Shown: positions 1-7,399 of the stretch, piece after piece
Numbering within the stretch: position 1 is the first letter of the stretch
Layout of the letters: the number at the start of each line of letters is the position of its first letter
Assembly (NCBI GenBank): GCA_027306495.1
Contig: DAHUZQ010000073.1
Coordinates: 1-36,498 of the forward strand
Reading direction: 5' to 3'
Length of the DNA: 36,498 bases
Source of the DNA: Actinomycetota bacterium
GTDB lineage: Bacteria > Actinomycetota > Actinomycetes > Streptosporangiales > Streptosporangiaceae
Notes under the pieces: model-generated
Seen by the model: only the letters and a program-made list of their open reading frames with translations
Databases searched by the model: none
Told to the model about the DNA's origin: nothing
Translations under genes and position numbers: made by a program

Positions 1-20
1 GTGCCGATGCCTGCCACCAT
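1..20 (-). CDS. Probable start of a second ABC permease gene (partial)
   Basis: An ATG on the minus strand at 20-18 follows the stop codon of the DppB-type permease after only 3 nt. The six codons visible before the window edge read MVAGIG. DppB-type genes are normally followed by a DppC-type permease, so this is probably its start, but the product is inferred from position only and cannot be verified here. Confidence 0.3.
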
Positions 21-23
21 GGC

Positions 24-1004
24 TCAGGCCTCCTGCCGGGTGCGCGGGTCGAGGAAGACGTAGACGAAGTCGGCGATGAGGTTGGCTGCCAGCACCGCGA
101 ACGTGATGATCAGGAACAGGCCCTGCATCAGCTCGTAGTCGTTGTTCGACACCGCCTGAAGCAGCAGCGAGCCGAGCCCCGGGTAGCTGAACACGATCTC
201 GGTGAGCAGCGAGCCGGACACGATGAACCCGATCGCGAGCGCGAACCCGGAGACACTGGGCAGGATCGCGTTGCGTGCTGCGTACCAGATCACCCGGCGC
301 TTGTGCAGGCCCTTCGCGGCGGCGATCAGCACGTAGTCCTCGTCCATCGTGGTGAGCATCACGTTGCGCATGCCCACAACCCAGCCGGCCGCCGAGGCGA
401 TCACGATCGTCAGTGCGGGCAGGATCGCGTGGTCGAGCACGTCGCTGATGTAACCCCAGGTGAGTGCCGGGAAGTCGGCGGGCGATGCCGCCCGCGCGGA
501 GGGGAACCAGCCGAGCCTGATGGCGAACAGGTCAATGGCCAGGAATGCGAGGAAGAAGTACGGCGCTGCCTGGAAGAACGTGACCGCCGGCAGCAGGTTG
601 TCCAGCCAGCTGCCGCGCCGCCAGGCGGCCAGCGCACCGATCGCGGTGCCGAGCACGAAGCTGATCACGGTGGCGACACCGACCAGCCCGATGGTGTAGG
701 GCAGAGCCTGCCCGATGACGGTGCTGACTGGCTCGAACCCATTACCCGACGAGACGCCGAGGTTTCCGTGCAGTACGTCGTTCCAGTAGTGCAGGTACTG
801 AGCCCACAGGCTGGCGCGGGTGTTGACGCCGAACTGCAGGTCCATCGCGTGGATGGTGGCTGGCGCAATGGTCACGCCCTGCATCCGGGACAGGATCGCC
901 TCCACCGGGTTGCCTGGTATCAGCCGGGGGATCAGGAAGTCCAGGCTGCCCGCGATGACGGCGGTCACCAGGTAAAAGAAGATCCGGCGGGCTATCAGCA
1001 GCAT
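24..1004 (-). CDS. ABC transporter permease, DppB/OppB family
   Basis: This is a 326-residue inner-membrane permease of a binding-protein-dependent importer for peptides, nickel or oligosaccharides. It has an N-terminal membrane helix (about residues 8-28), a long extracytoplasmic loop, and then several helices. The EAA-type cytoplasmic loop is visible around residues 212-250 (VLIAAAKGLHKRRVIW followed by RNAILPSV), the site that contacts the ATPase. The length is normal for the family. Its ATG directly follows the TAG stop of the upstream LacI-type gene, so the two are certainly co-transcribed and probably translationally coupled. A second permease seems to start 3 nt downstream. DppB-type transporters under LacI-type control often import oligosaccharides, so a sugar oligomer is a plausible substrate; this is inference. 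Confidence 0.93.
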   Translation of the reverse strand: MLLIARRIFFYLVTAVIAGSLDFLIPRLIPGNPVEAILSRMQGVTIAPATIHAMDLQFGVNTRASLWAQYLHYWNDVLHGNLGVSSGNGFEPVSTVIGQALPYTIGLVGVATVISFVLGTAIGALAAWRRGSWLDNLLPAVTFFQAAPYFFLAFLAIDLFAIRLGWFPSARAASPADFPALTWGYISDVLDHAILPALTIVIASAAGWVVGMRNVMLTTMDEDYVLIAAAKGLHKRRVIWYAARNAILPSVSGFALAIGFIVSGSLLTEIVFSYPGLGSLLLQAVSNNDYELMQGLFLIITFAVLAANLIADFVYVFLDPRTRQEA

Positions 1005-2141
1005 CTACCCGGCCTCCGCCACGGTGCGACTGGCCGGCCCGGCCGGAGGTGGATCGCACCCACAGCTCTGGCGCCGGACCAGCCTGGTCGGAAGTGCGAT
1101 GTCCCGCCCGCGGGCAGCGTCCCCGGGCCCGCCAGCGCCGCGCCCGATCATGGCGTACAGGGTCTCGAAGGCCGTGGCGCCCAGATCCTGGATGGACTGC
1201 CGGACGCTGGTGAGCCGCGGCCGGAGGTGACGGGCCACCGGGATGTCGTCGAACCCGGTCACGGCCACGTCTCCCGGAACCGCGATGCCGTGCAGCGACA
1301 GCGCATGCAGGACGCCGATGGCCGACTGGTCGTTCGCGCACACGATCGCCCGCGGCAGTTCGGTACCGGCCGCGATGAGCCGCTCGATGGCCCGCGCTCC
1401 GCCCGCGGCCTGATAACGGCCGCGCCACTGCTCGCCGGTCAGCAGAGTCGCCCCCGCGGCAGCCACCTGCGCGGCCAGTGCCTCGCCCCGGCTCAGGCTG
1501 TCCGGGCTGCCTTCGTGCCCGGCCAGGTAGGCGAGCGTCCGGTAGCTGTGATCGACGATCAGATGCCGGGCCAGCGCGCGCATGCCGGATTCGTTGTCAC
1601 CGTGAACGTTCACCGTTGTCGGCGTGGGCACCCCGGCCAGCGTCACCACCGGGATCTGGCGGGACAGCCGGTCAAGCGCCTCCGGTGAGAGCACGCGGTC
1701 GTGCAGGATCAGCCCGTCACTCTTGCGGGCGAGGGCGAAGATCCGCCGGCCGGCGTCGGGCTCGTTCAGGTCGACCGACCGCACCAGCAGGTCGAAGCCA
1801 TGCTGCTGGGCGACGATCTCCATGCCCCGGTTGATCATGTCCGGGAACTGCAGATTCTCGTCCTCGTCGGCGAACTGGCTGTCGTCGAACCAGCGCGGCC
1901 GGCGAACCACCACGCCGATGACTTCCTTGAGCCGGCCGCCCAGCGCCCTGGCGGCTCCGTCCGGCATGAAGCCGAGTTCGGCAACCGCCCGCAGTACGCG
2001 CTCTCTCGTCTCGGCCCGCGGATTGCGCTGGCCATTGAGCACACGCGACACCGAGGCGATCGAGACGCCGGCGGTCCTTGCCACGTCGTAGATCGTGGGC
2101 GGCTGGCGCGCTCCGTCGGTGTCTGCCGGGTCAATGCCCAC
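1005..2141 (-). CDS. LacI/GalR-family transcriptional repressor
   Basis: This is a 378-residue sugar-responsive regulator. Residues 15-36 form the LacI helix-turn-helix (TIYDVARTAGVSIASVSRVLNG split over the two helices), followed by the hinge helix (AARALGGR) and a periplasmic-binding-protein-like effector domain to about residue 355. The C-terminal CGC near residue 360 is common in actinobacterial members. The start is a GTG with a strong AGGAGG site 5 nt upstream. The stop codon touches the start of the DppB-type permease, so it very likely controls that transporter and itself. Two identical operator-like 13-mers lie 63 and 165 bp upstream. The effector is unknown, but the linkage suggests a mono- or oligosaccharide taken up by the transporter. 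Confidence 0.95.
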   Translation of the reverse strand: MGIDPADTDGARQPPTIYDVARTAGVSIASVSRVLNGQRNPRAETRERVLRAVAELGFMPDGAARALGGRLKEVIGVVVRRPRWFDDSQFADEDENLQFPDMINRGMEIVAQQHGFDLLVRSVDLNEPDAGRRIFALARKSDGLILHDRVLSPEALDRLSRQIPVVTLAGVPTPTTVNVHGDNESGMRALARHLIVDHSYRTLAYLAGHEGSPDSLSRGEALAAQVAAAGATLLTGEQWRGRYQAAGGARAIERLIAAGTELPRAIVCANDQSAIGVLHALSLHGIAVPGDVAVTGFDDIPVARHLRPRLTSVRQSIQDLGATAFETLYAMIGRGAGGPGDAARGRDIALPTRLVRRQSCGCDPPPAGPASRTVAEAG

Positions 2142-2203
2142 GCGTCCTCCTCGGCCCGGCCCGCCGGTGGGGCCAAACGAGCGGCCTGCTGCTGGGGTGC
2201 TAC

Positions 2204-2216
2204 GGAAAGCGCTTAC
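2204..2216. promoter_or_regulatory. LacI-type operator copy 1
   Basis: GGAAAGCGCTTAC contains the AAGCGCTT palindrome typical of LacI/GalR operators with a central CG. An identical copy lies 102 bp further upstream. It sits 63 bp upstream of the GTG of the LacI-family gene, so autoregulation is likely. Confidence 0.6.
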
Positions 2217-2305
2217 TCGAACCGCCGACGCAGCCCCCGGGCCAGATCATGGTTTGAGGTGCCGAGTCGCCCGCGGGGGACCGGGCGCGGGGGCCGTCCG
2301 GTTGA

Positions 2306-2318
2306 GGAAAGCGCTTAC
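2306..2318. promoter_or_regulatory. LacI-type operator copy 2
   Basis: This is a second exact copy of GGAAAGCGCTTAC, 102 bp from the first. Two operators at this distance (close to ten helical turns) would suit DNA looping by a tetramer or by two dimers; looping is inference. Confidence 0.6.
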
Positions 2319-2594
2319 CAGAGCAATTGCCAAGAGAGTAGGTCTCCCCCGGCAATCGCTCAAGACCCCAGGGGAACCGTTACCTTAACGTGACATGGAA
2401 GCCAATTCCGCGTTCCACCGTCACGGACAGTTCCCGGGCGCCCGGCCCCGATCCGCTCTTCACCGCCGCGCCCGGCAAGCCGGAGGAAACAGGCAGGCGT
2501 GACCCCGAACTCGCAGCGCCTGGTGGCTCCTGCCTGGGCGGCCGTCGGCGCGGCCACAAGCCCAGCGTGCCCACACCCGTGGGCCCGCTCCCCG

Positions 2595-2679
2595 GACACC
2601 TGGCGCATGCCACCCGCTCCCCCGACACCTGGCGCATGCCACCCGCTCCCCCGACACCTGGCGCATGCCACCCGCTCCC
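2595..2679. repeat. 29-bp tandem repeat, three copies
   Basis: Units start at 2595, 2624 and 2653 and begin with GACACCTGGCGCATGCCACC. They adjoin without spacers. The third unit diverges at its last two bases, where the next array begins. Confidence 0.9.
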
Positions 2680-2680
2680 G

Positions 2681-2740
2681 GGCCAGGCGGCCAGCTCCCG
2701 GGCCAGGCGGCCAGCTCCCGGGCCAGGCGGCCAGCTCCCG
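2681..2740. repeat. 20-bp tandem repeat, three copies
   Basis: The exact unit GGCCAGGCGGCCAGCTCCCG is repeated at 2681, 2701 and 2721. Each unit contains GGCCAGGCGGCC, and a partial fourth copy (GGCC) follows. The array is contiguous with the 29-bp array and lies just downstream of the lipoprotein gene. Confidence 0.9.
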
Positions 2741-2760
2741 GGCCGCGACGGCTGTCCCGG

Positions 2761-3363
2761 TCATCCCGAGTGCAGCCCGCCAGACACGTGCCTGGTCACG
2801 GTCACATGCATGCCTGTGGGCAGCACCTGCTGACAGGCCCGCACGGAGGCCTGGAACTGCGGCGACAACGGGCTGATACCAGCATCCTTGAGAGACGTCG
2901 CGGGCAGGCCGTTCGCTGTCGGATCGGGGAAGCTCGGCTCGCCATGGCTGCGCATGCACCGGGCGAACTTCAGCAACACCGGGAGCGCTCGCTGTCGCTG
3001 CTGCTGTATCCGCTGCTCGATCTGTGAGATGTTCGGTCCGCCGCCAGCCAGCAGGTGCCGGCACGCCCCGTAAGCCACCTGTATCTGGCTGCTGTCGATG
3101 TCAACGGTCCCAGGCGGGCCGTTCGGCGACGTCGACAAGTTGAAACCGCCCGAGGCAGCTGGATCGGGGAAGTTCGGCGCGCCGTGGCTGCGCATGCAGT
3201 GCGCCAGGGCGACCTCCTGCGACAAGGTCACCGACGCTCCCAGGGCAGAGCCTGCCGCAGATGGAGCGCTGCCACACGCCGTGGCCAGCGCGGCCGCGGC
3301 TACGGCGACTGCCAGCGCTCCGCCACGCCGCGGGCCCGCCTTACCGCCGGTCTTGCGATTCAT
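2761..3363 (-). CDS. Putative lipoprotein with two CMRSHG-x-P-x-FPDP repeats
   Basis: This is a 200-residue exported protein. I place the start at the ATG at 3363, which has GGAG about 8 nt upstream; a longer frame adds 21 unlikely residues. The N-terminus is basic (NRKTGGKAGPRR), followed by an Ala-rich hydrophobic stretch ending LATAC-GS, a plausible lipobox. The mature part has two related motifs, HCMRSHGAPNFPDP and RCMRSHGEPSFPDP, each followed by a further Cys (GACRHLL and RACQQVL). Two similar modules with paired cysteines result. The motif is familiar from uncharacterised actinobacterial secreted proteins often found beside two-component systems and ABC exporters; no function is established to my knowledge. 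It is transcribed divergently from the OmpR-type regulator across a symmetric operator, suggesting it is a target of that system. Confidence 0.82.
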   Translation of the reverse strand: MNRKTGGKAGPRRGGALAVAVAAAALATACGSAPSAAGSALGASVTLSQEVALAHCMRSHGAPNFPDPAASGGFNLSTSPNGPPGTVDIDSSQIQVAYGACRHLLAGGGPNISQIEQRIQQQRQRALPVLLKFARCMRSHGEPSFPDPTANGLPATSLKDAGISPLSPQFQASVRACQQVLPTGMHVTVTRHVSGGLHSG

Positions 3364-3449
3364 CGCGTTCTCCTCGAAATGCGCGGTGGGTTTTCGCGTC
3401 TTTTCTTGTGTCTTTCTTCCGCCCACCCAATCTGTTGTACAGAAGGGGC

Positions 3450-3490
3450 GGTGACAGCACGGTGACTGAAAATGTCACCTGGCTGTCACC
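3450..3490. promoter_or_regulatory. Symmetric four-half-site operator between divergent genes
   Basis: Two GGTGAC half-sites start at 3450 and 3461. Two inverted copies, GTCACC, start at 3474 and 3485. Within each pair the offset is 11 bp, the usual spacing of the direct repeats bound by OmpR/PhoB-family dimers. The outer arms extend to GGTGACAGC/GCTGTCACC and the whole 41 bp is symmetric around TGAAAAT. It lies in the 192-bp gap between the lipoprotein and the response regulator, so each pair could serve one promoter. Confidence 0.65.
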
Positions 3491-3555
3491 GGTGGGCTGC
3501 GATCCTGCGAGCGGACAGCTGGCATACCGTGGGCGCAGGAAGAGGCGGGCAGGCG

Positions 3556-4218
3556 ATGCGGATCCTGGTGACCGAGGACGACGAGGTGCTGGCCATGGCG
3601 GTAGCGGCCGGGCTGCGCCGCGAGGGGATGGCCGTCGACGTGGCCCTGGATGGCGGTGCGGCCCTGGATCGCCTGGCGGTCAACCGCTATGACGTGGTGG
3701 TGCTGGACCGGGACCTGCCCGGCGTGCACGGCGACGACGTCTGCCGGGCGCTGGCGGCGGGCAGATCCGGCAGCAGGGTGCTGATGCTCACCGCCGCCAG
3801 GTCGGTCGGCGACCGGGTCGAGGGCCTCGGGCTGGGCGCCGATGATTACCTGCCCAAGCCGTTCGATTTCGCCGAACTGGTGGCCCGCATACGGGCACTC
3901 GGGCGGCGTGCGGCCGCCCCGCTGCCCGCCAGCCTCCAATACGGTGACCTGAGCCTGGACCCGGCACGCCGCGTCGCGGTCCGCGCCGGGCGCCGCCTGC
4001 CGCTCACCCCCAAGGAACTAGCCGTGCTGGAATGCCTGCTCGCCGCGGACGGGCGGCCGGTCCCAGCGGAGGAACTGCTCGAACGGGTCTGGGACGAAGC
4101 CGCCGACCCGTTCACCAGCACTGTGAAGACCACCGTCCGGCGGCTGCGGGCCAAGCTCGGCGACCCGCCGGTGATCCAGACGATCCGGGAAAGTGGCTAC
4201 TGCATCGGAGAACCCTGA
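3556..4218 (+). CDS. OmpR/PhoB-family response regulator
   Basis: This is a 220-residue two-component regulator. The receiver domain (residues 1-115) has the acidic pair D8/D9, phospho-acceptor D51 (VVLDRDLPG), T79 and K101 (YLPKPF). The winged-helix DNA-binding domain covers about 125-218, with LTPKELAVLECLL and the C-terminal hairpin TIRESGYCIG. I chose the ATG at 3556 because the receiver begins there (MRILVTEDDE) and GGCGGGCAGG precedes it; an upstream in-frame ATG would add 28 unrelated residues. Its stop overlaps the start of the sensor kinase (TGATG), so the two are translationally coupled. A four-half-site operator with OmpR-type 11-bp spacing lies upstream, suggesting autoregulation and control of the divergent lipoprotein. 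Confidence 0.97.
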   Translation: MRILVTEDDEVLAMAVAAGLRREGMAVDVALDGGAALDRLAVNRYDVVVLDRDLPGVHGDDVCRALAAGRSGSRVLMLTAARSVGDRVEGLGLGADDYLPKPFDFAELVARIRALGRRAAAPLPASLQYGDLSLDPARRVAVRAGRRLPLTPKELAVLECLLAADGRPVPAEELLERVWDEAADPFTSTVKTTVRRLRAKLGDPPVIQTIRESGYCIGEP

Positions 4219-5606
4219 TGCGCACCCCTCACCCCCGCCCCCGTCCGCACCGCTGGCTGCGGCTGCCCCGCCGTACCGCCCGGCTGCGCCTGACCGTCCT
4301 GTACGGTGCGGCGTTCCTGATCTGCGGCGCGGCCGTGCTGGCCGTCGTCACCTACCTGCTCTACCCGACGCCGCACCTACCGCCCGTGAGCCAGCTCAAG
4401 AGCTCACCCGTGCAGGCGGTCCATGCCAGAGTCCCCGCCGCCGACGTCCACCGGTCGGGCGCCTTCGACATAGTCAAAGTCCCCGTGATGATCCCCGCCG
4501 CCGACGTCCACCGGGTGGGCGCCTTCGACGAATACAACCTCCGGTACCCGGTCCGCGGCGGCTCCCAGCTCTCACCGAAGCCACCCGTCATCACCGCGGC
4601 TGAGCAGGCCCGGCTGCTTGCCAGAGCGCAGGTGAAAGTCAACTACGCCGAGCAGCAGATCCTGATCATCTCCGCCACTGCCCTGGCGGTCATCGCGGTG
4701 GCCGCCGCGGCGATCGGCTGGCTCATCGCCGGCCGGGTGCTGCGCCCGCTCAGCACGATCACCGCCACCGCCCGCCGGATCGCCGCCAGCAGCCTGCATG
4801 AGCGGCTGGCTCTGCGTGGCCCCGACGACGAACTCAAGGAACTCGCCGACACCCTCGACAACCTGTTCGCGCGGCTGGAGGCCTCGTTCGACGCCCAGCG
4901 GCGTTTCGCCGCCAATGCCTCGCACGAATTGCGCACCCCGCTGACCCGGGAACGCGCCCTGTTGCAGGTCACCCTCGCCGACCCGGCCAGCACCACCGGC
5001 ACGTGGCAGTCCGTCAGCCGGGAACTGCTCGCATCCAACGCCGAGCAGGAACGCCTCATCGAGGCGCTGCTCACCCTGGCCAGCAGTGAAAGCGGCACCG
5101 GCGAGCGTGAACCACTCGACCTGGCGGCCATCACCAGCGCCGCCCTGGACGCGGCCCGTCCTGCGATCAGCCGTCTGCGCCTGAATGTCCATGCCGATGT
5201 CCAGCCCGCCGTTCTCGATGGTGACCCGCTGCTGGTCGAGCGGCTGGTGACCAACCTGATCGGCAACTGCGTAGTCCACAACGTCCCCGGCGGGGATGTC
5301 CGCGTCGCCACCGGGTCCGGCAGTGGTCACGCCGTCCTGTCAGTCGCCAACTCGGGAGAGGCCATCCCGCCGGACGAGGTGGACCGGCTGTTCCAGCCCT
5401 TCCAGCGGTTCGGTCCACGCCACGCCCGCCGCGACGGCGGACATGGCCTTGGCCTGTCGATCGTCCGGGCCATCGCCATCACCCACCACGCCACTATCTC
5501 CGCCCGCCCGCAGCCCGGCGGCGGCCTGGCGATCGACGTTTCCTTCCCCCCGTCAACGGCGCAGCGGACCCCGCCCGGCGGGCCGGCTGGGCGGAGCGAG
5601 GGCTAG
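4218..5606 (+). CDS. Membrane sensor histidine kinase with HAMP domain
   Basis: This is a 462-residue partner of the preceding regulator. After a basic N-terminus comes helix 1 (about 24-48), an extracytoplasmic segment (49-147), helix 2 (148-172), HAMP (172-225), the dimerisation/phospho-acceptor helix with H236 in ASHELRTPL, and the ATPase domain. The N-box is N346/N350 and the G-box is GGHGLGLSIVRAIA (407-420). The start overlaps the regulator stop by one base. The sensor segment contains an in-frame near-duplication, PAADVHRSGAFD followed 20 residues later by PAADVHRVGAFD (residues 73-84 and 93-104). The signal is unknown; the CutS/BaeS-like architecture and the lipoprotein neighbour suggest an envelope stimulus. 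Confidence 0.96.
   Translation: MRTPHPRPRPHRWLRLPRRTARLRLTVLYGAAFLICGAAVLAVVTYLLYPTPHLPPVSQLKSSPVQAVHARVPAADVHRSGAFDIVKVPVMIPAADVHRVGAFDEYNLRYPVRGGSQLSPKPPVITAAEQARLLARAQVKVNYAEQQILIISATALAVIAVAAAAIGWLIAGRVLRPLSTITATARRIAASSLHERLALRGPDDELKELADTLDNLFARLEASFDAQRRFAANASHELRTPLTRERALLQVTLADPASTTGTWQSVSRELLASNAEQERLIEALLTLASSESGTGEREPLDLAAITSAALDAARPAISRLRLNVHADVQPAVLDGDPLLVERLVTNLIGNCVVHNVPGGDVRVATGSGSGHAVLSVANSGEAIPPDEVDRLFQPFQRFGPRHARRDGGHGLGLSIVRAIAITHHATISARPQPGGGLAIDVSFPPSTAQRTPPGGPAGRSEG
4432..4529 (+). repeat. In-frame 60-bp duplication in the sensor domain
   Basis: A 38-bp segment starting TCCCCGCCGCCGACGTCCAC at 4432 recurs at 4492 with only a small substitution at the RS/RV codons. The period is 60 bp (20 codons), so the frame is kept. 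It encodes the repeated PAADVHR-x-GAFD in the extracytoplasmic segment of the kinase. Confidence 0.85.
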
Positions 5607-5609
5607 CCG

Positions 5610-6464
5610 GTGAGCACCGCACCGGGCAAACTGCTCGCCATCAGCGACCTGCACGTGGGCTTTGCGGACAACCGGCGGATCGTCGAGGGCATCCGGCCCG
5701 AATCAGCCAACGACTGGCTGCTGATACCAGGGGACGTCGGGGAACGGGCGGCCGACATCGAATGGGCCCTGCGGCTGCTGCGGGAGCGGTTCGCCGTCGT
5801 GGTCTGGGCACCGGGCAACCACGAACTATGGACCCGCCCCGGCGACCCGGTCCAGCTTCGGGGTGAGGAACGCTACCGGTACCTGGTCCAGATGTGCCGG
5901 CAGCTCGGCGTGCTGACCCCGGAAGACCCCTACCCGGTGTTTGAAGGCCCAGGGGGGCCCCTGGTGGTGGCTCCGCTGTTCGTCCTGTACGACTACTCGT
6001 TCCGGCTGCCGGGCCTTGATTCGGCCGAGGCGGCGCTGGCCCACGCATACCAGGTCAGAGTTGTCTGCACCGACGAGTTCCTGCTCGACCCTAGCCCCTA
6101 CCCGAGCAGGCAGGCCTGGTGCCAGGCACGCCTGGCACTCACCAGCGCCAGGCTGGCCGAGATCGATTCCTGCCTGGCGACCGTGCTGGTGAACCACTTC
6201 CCGCTGATCCGAGAGCCGACCAGGGTGCTGCGTCATCCCGACTTCGCGCTGTGGTGCGGGACAGAGCACACCGCCGACTGGCACCTGCGGTACCGGGCCG
6301 CGGCCGTCGTGTATGGGCATCTCCACATCCCCCGGACCATCTGGAGCGATGGGGTGCCGTTCGAGGAGGTATCGCTTGGATACCCACGGGAGTGGCGGCG
6401 GCGGGCCGCCGAGCCCGGCCGGCTGCGCCACGTCGTTCCCGCCAATCAGCGGTCCCCGGGCTGA
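5610..6464 (+). CDS. Calcineurin-like metallophosphoesterase
   Basis: This is a 284-residue cytoplasmic phosphoesterase. All the metal-binding signatures are present in order: D-x-H (SDLHVG, residues 11-16), GD (IPGDVGE), GNHE (APGNHELW), a late H (LVNHFPL) and GHLH (VYGHLHIP). The start is a GTG only 3 nt after the stop of the histidine kinase, so the gene is probably read with the two-component operon. The substrate is not predictable from sequence; family members act on nucleotides, phosphoproteins and phosphodiesters. Its last 19 bp overlap the 3' end of the convergent short-chain dehydrogenase gene. Confidence 0.93.
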   Translation: MSTAPGKLLAISDLHVGFADNRRIVEGIRPESANDWLLIPGDVGERAADIEWALRLLRERFAVVVWAPGNHELWTRPGDPVQLRGEERYRYLVQMCRQLGVLTPEDPYPVFEGPGGPLVVAPLFVLYDYSFRLPGLDSAEAALAHAYQVRVVCTDEFLLDPSPYPSRQAWCQARLALTSARLAEIDSCLATVLVNHFPLIREPTRVLRHPDFALWCGTEHTADWHLRYRAAAVVYGHLHIPRTIWSDGVPFEEVSLGYPREWRRRAAEPGRLRHVVPANQRSPG

Positions 6465-7312
6465 TCACCGGCGGGCCCGGACCGCGCCGCCAACCACTGG
6501 TGGGTGTGCTCCCAGAGCAGCAGGGCAAGTTCGCCCGTGGCCCTCGCGCTCGGCTCCCGTTCCCGGCAGTTGTCGTAGTACGCGCCGCTCCGCACGTCGG
6601 GGGATAGCGCGCAGTAGACCGATGTCCGGGCGCCCTCCTGCGTGGACAGCATCCGCCGGGTGACCAGCGGGCGCACCGGCCAGGGGATCCGCCGCCAGAT
6701 GTCAGAGGCGACCACGCCCGGGTGCAGCGAGCAGGCCACAACGCCGCGGCCGGCCATACGCTGGGCGATCTCGGACGAGAACAGCACGTTGCACAGCTTG
6801 GACACGGCGTACTCGCGCATCCCGGTGAAGCTTGCGGTGGGCCGCCGCACAGCCGTGAAATCGATGCCGCTCGCCTGGAAATGGGCGTCACTGGCGACGG
6901 TGACCACCCGCGCGGGGGCGCTCGCCGCCAGCAGGTCGGCCAGTGCCAGCGTAAGCGCGGCGTGGCCGAGGTGATTCACCCCGAAAGCCAGCTCGAACCC
7001 ATCGCTGGTGATGCCACGCTGTCCCGCTACGCCCGCGTTGTTGATGAGCACGTGCAGCGGTTCACCCAGCGCCAGGTACGCGCGGGCACACTCGGAAACC
7101 GATTCCAGGCTCGCCAGATCGAGCGGGAGGACGGCGACGTCCCGATTGCCCGTCCTCGCCGAGACGGCCGCTGCCGCTGCCCTTGCCTTGCCGGCCGAGC
7201 GGCATGCGAGGTAGACATGGGCACCCCGGCTCGCCAACTGCTCCGCGCAGGCCAGGCCGATGCCGGTGTTGCCGCCGGTCACCAGGACCCGCAGGTCCGC
7301 CAGGTCGTCCAT
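6446..7312 (-). CDS. Short-chain dehydrogenase/reductase, retinol-dehydrogenase-like
   Basis: This is a 288-residue NAD(P)-dependent oxidoreductase with a Rossmann fold. The cofactor motif TGGNTGIG is near the N-terminus, followed by an Arg-rich ACRSAGKAR (suggesting NADPH), NNAG (INNAGV), the catalytic Ser (VTVASDAH region) and the YxxxK pair (EYAVSKLCN). The C-terminal HPGVVASDIW is typical of the WW-domain/retinol-dehydrogenase-like branch. I prefer the ATG at 7312, preceded by GAAAGGG; an in-frame GTG at 7330 would add six residues. It converges on the metallophosphoesterase gene with a 19-bp overlap. The substrate is unknown, probably a hydrophobic alcohol or ketone. Confidence 0.92.
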   Translation of the reverse strand: MDDLADLRVLVTGGNTGIGLACAEQLASRGAHVYLACRSAGKARAAAAAVSARTGNRDVAVLPLDLASLESVSECARAYLALGEPLHVLINNAGVAGQRGITSDGFELAFGVNHLGHAALTLALADLLAASAPARVVTVASDAHFQASGIDFTAVRRPTASFTGMREYAVSKLCNVLFSSEIAQRMAGRGVVACSLHPGVVASDIWRRIPWPVRPLVTRRMLSTQEGARTSVYCALSPDVRSGAYYDNCREREPSARATGELALLLWEHTHQWLAARSGPAGDQPGDR

Positions 7313-7399
7313 GGCATCCCTTTCGTCCACTCACGGGCAGGTCCGCGTCATTATGCTCTAATGCCACATGCACCAGGCGGACCGGAGGGCCAGACGCTC

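Larger units (their letters stand above)
2142..2760. other. Gene-free 619-bp stretch between repressor and lipoprotein genes
   Basis: It holds two LacI-type operator copies (2204-2216 and 2306-2318), presumably the promoter of the repressor-permease operon, and two different tandem repeat arrays between 2595 and 2740. Open frames cross the repeats on both strands, but they have no recognisable domain and their composition follows the repeats. I see no supportable gene. Confidence 0.6.

Noticed and set aside
303-1688. 461-codon plus-strand frame opposite the permease and repressor
   Set aside because: It is antisense to two clear genes. Such long frames are common on the opposite strand of GC-rich coding DNA and no family is recognisable.
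2595-2740. Possible CRISPR array
   Set aside because: The 29-bp and 20-bp units adjoin without spacers and no cas genes are present, so these are plain tandem repeats.
2360-3064. Long minus-strand frame over the repeats and lipoprotein gene
   Set aside because: It overlaps the lipoprotein gene out of frame, its composition follows the repeats, and it has no domain or convincing ribosome-binding site.
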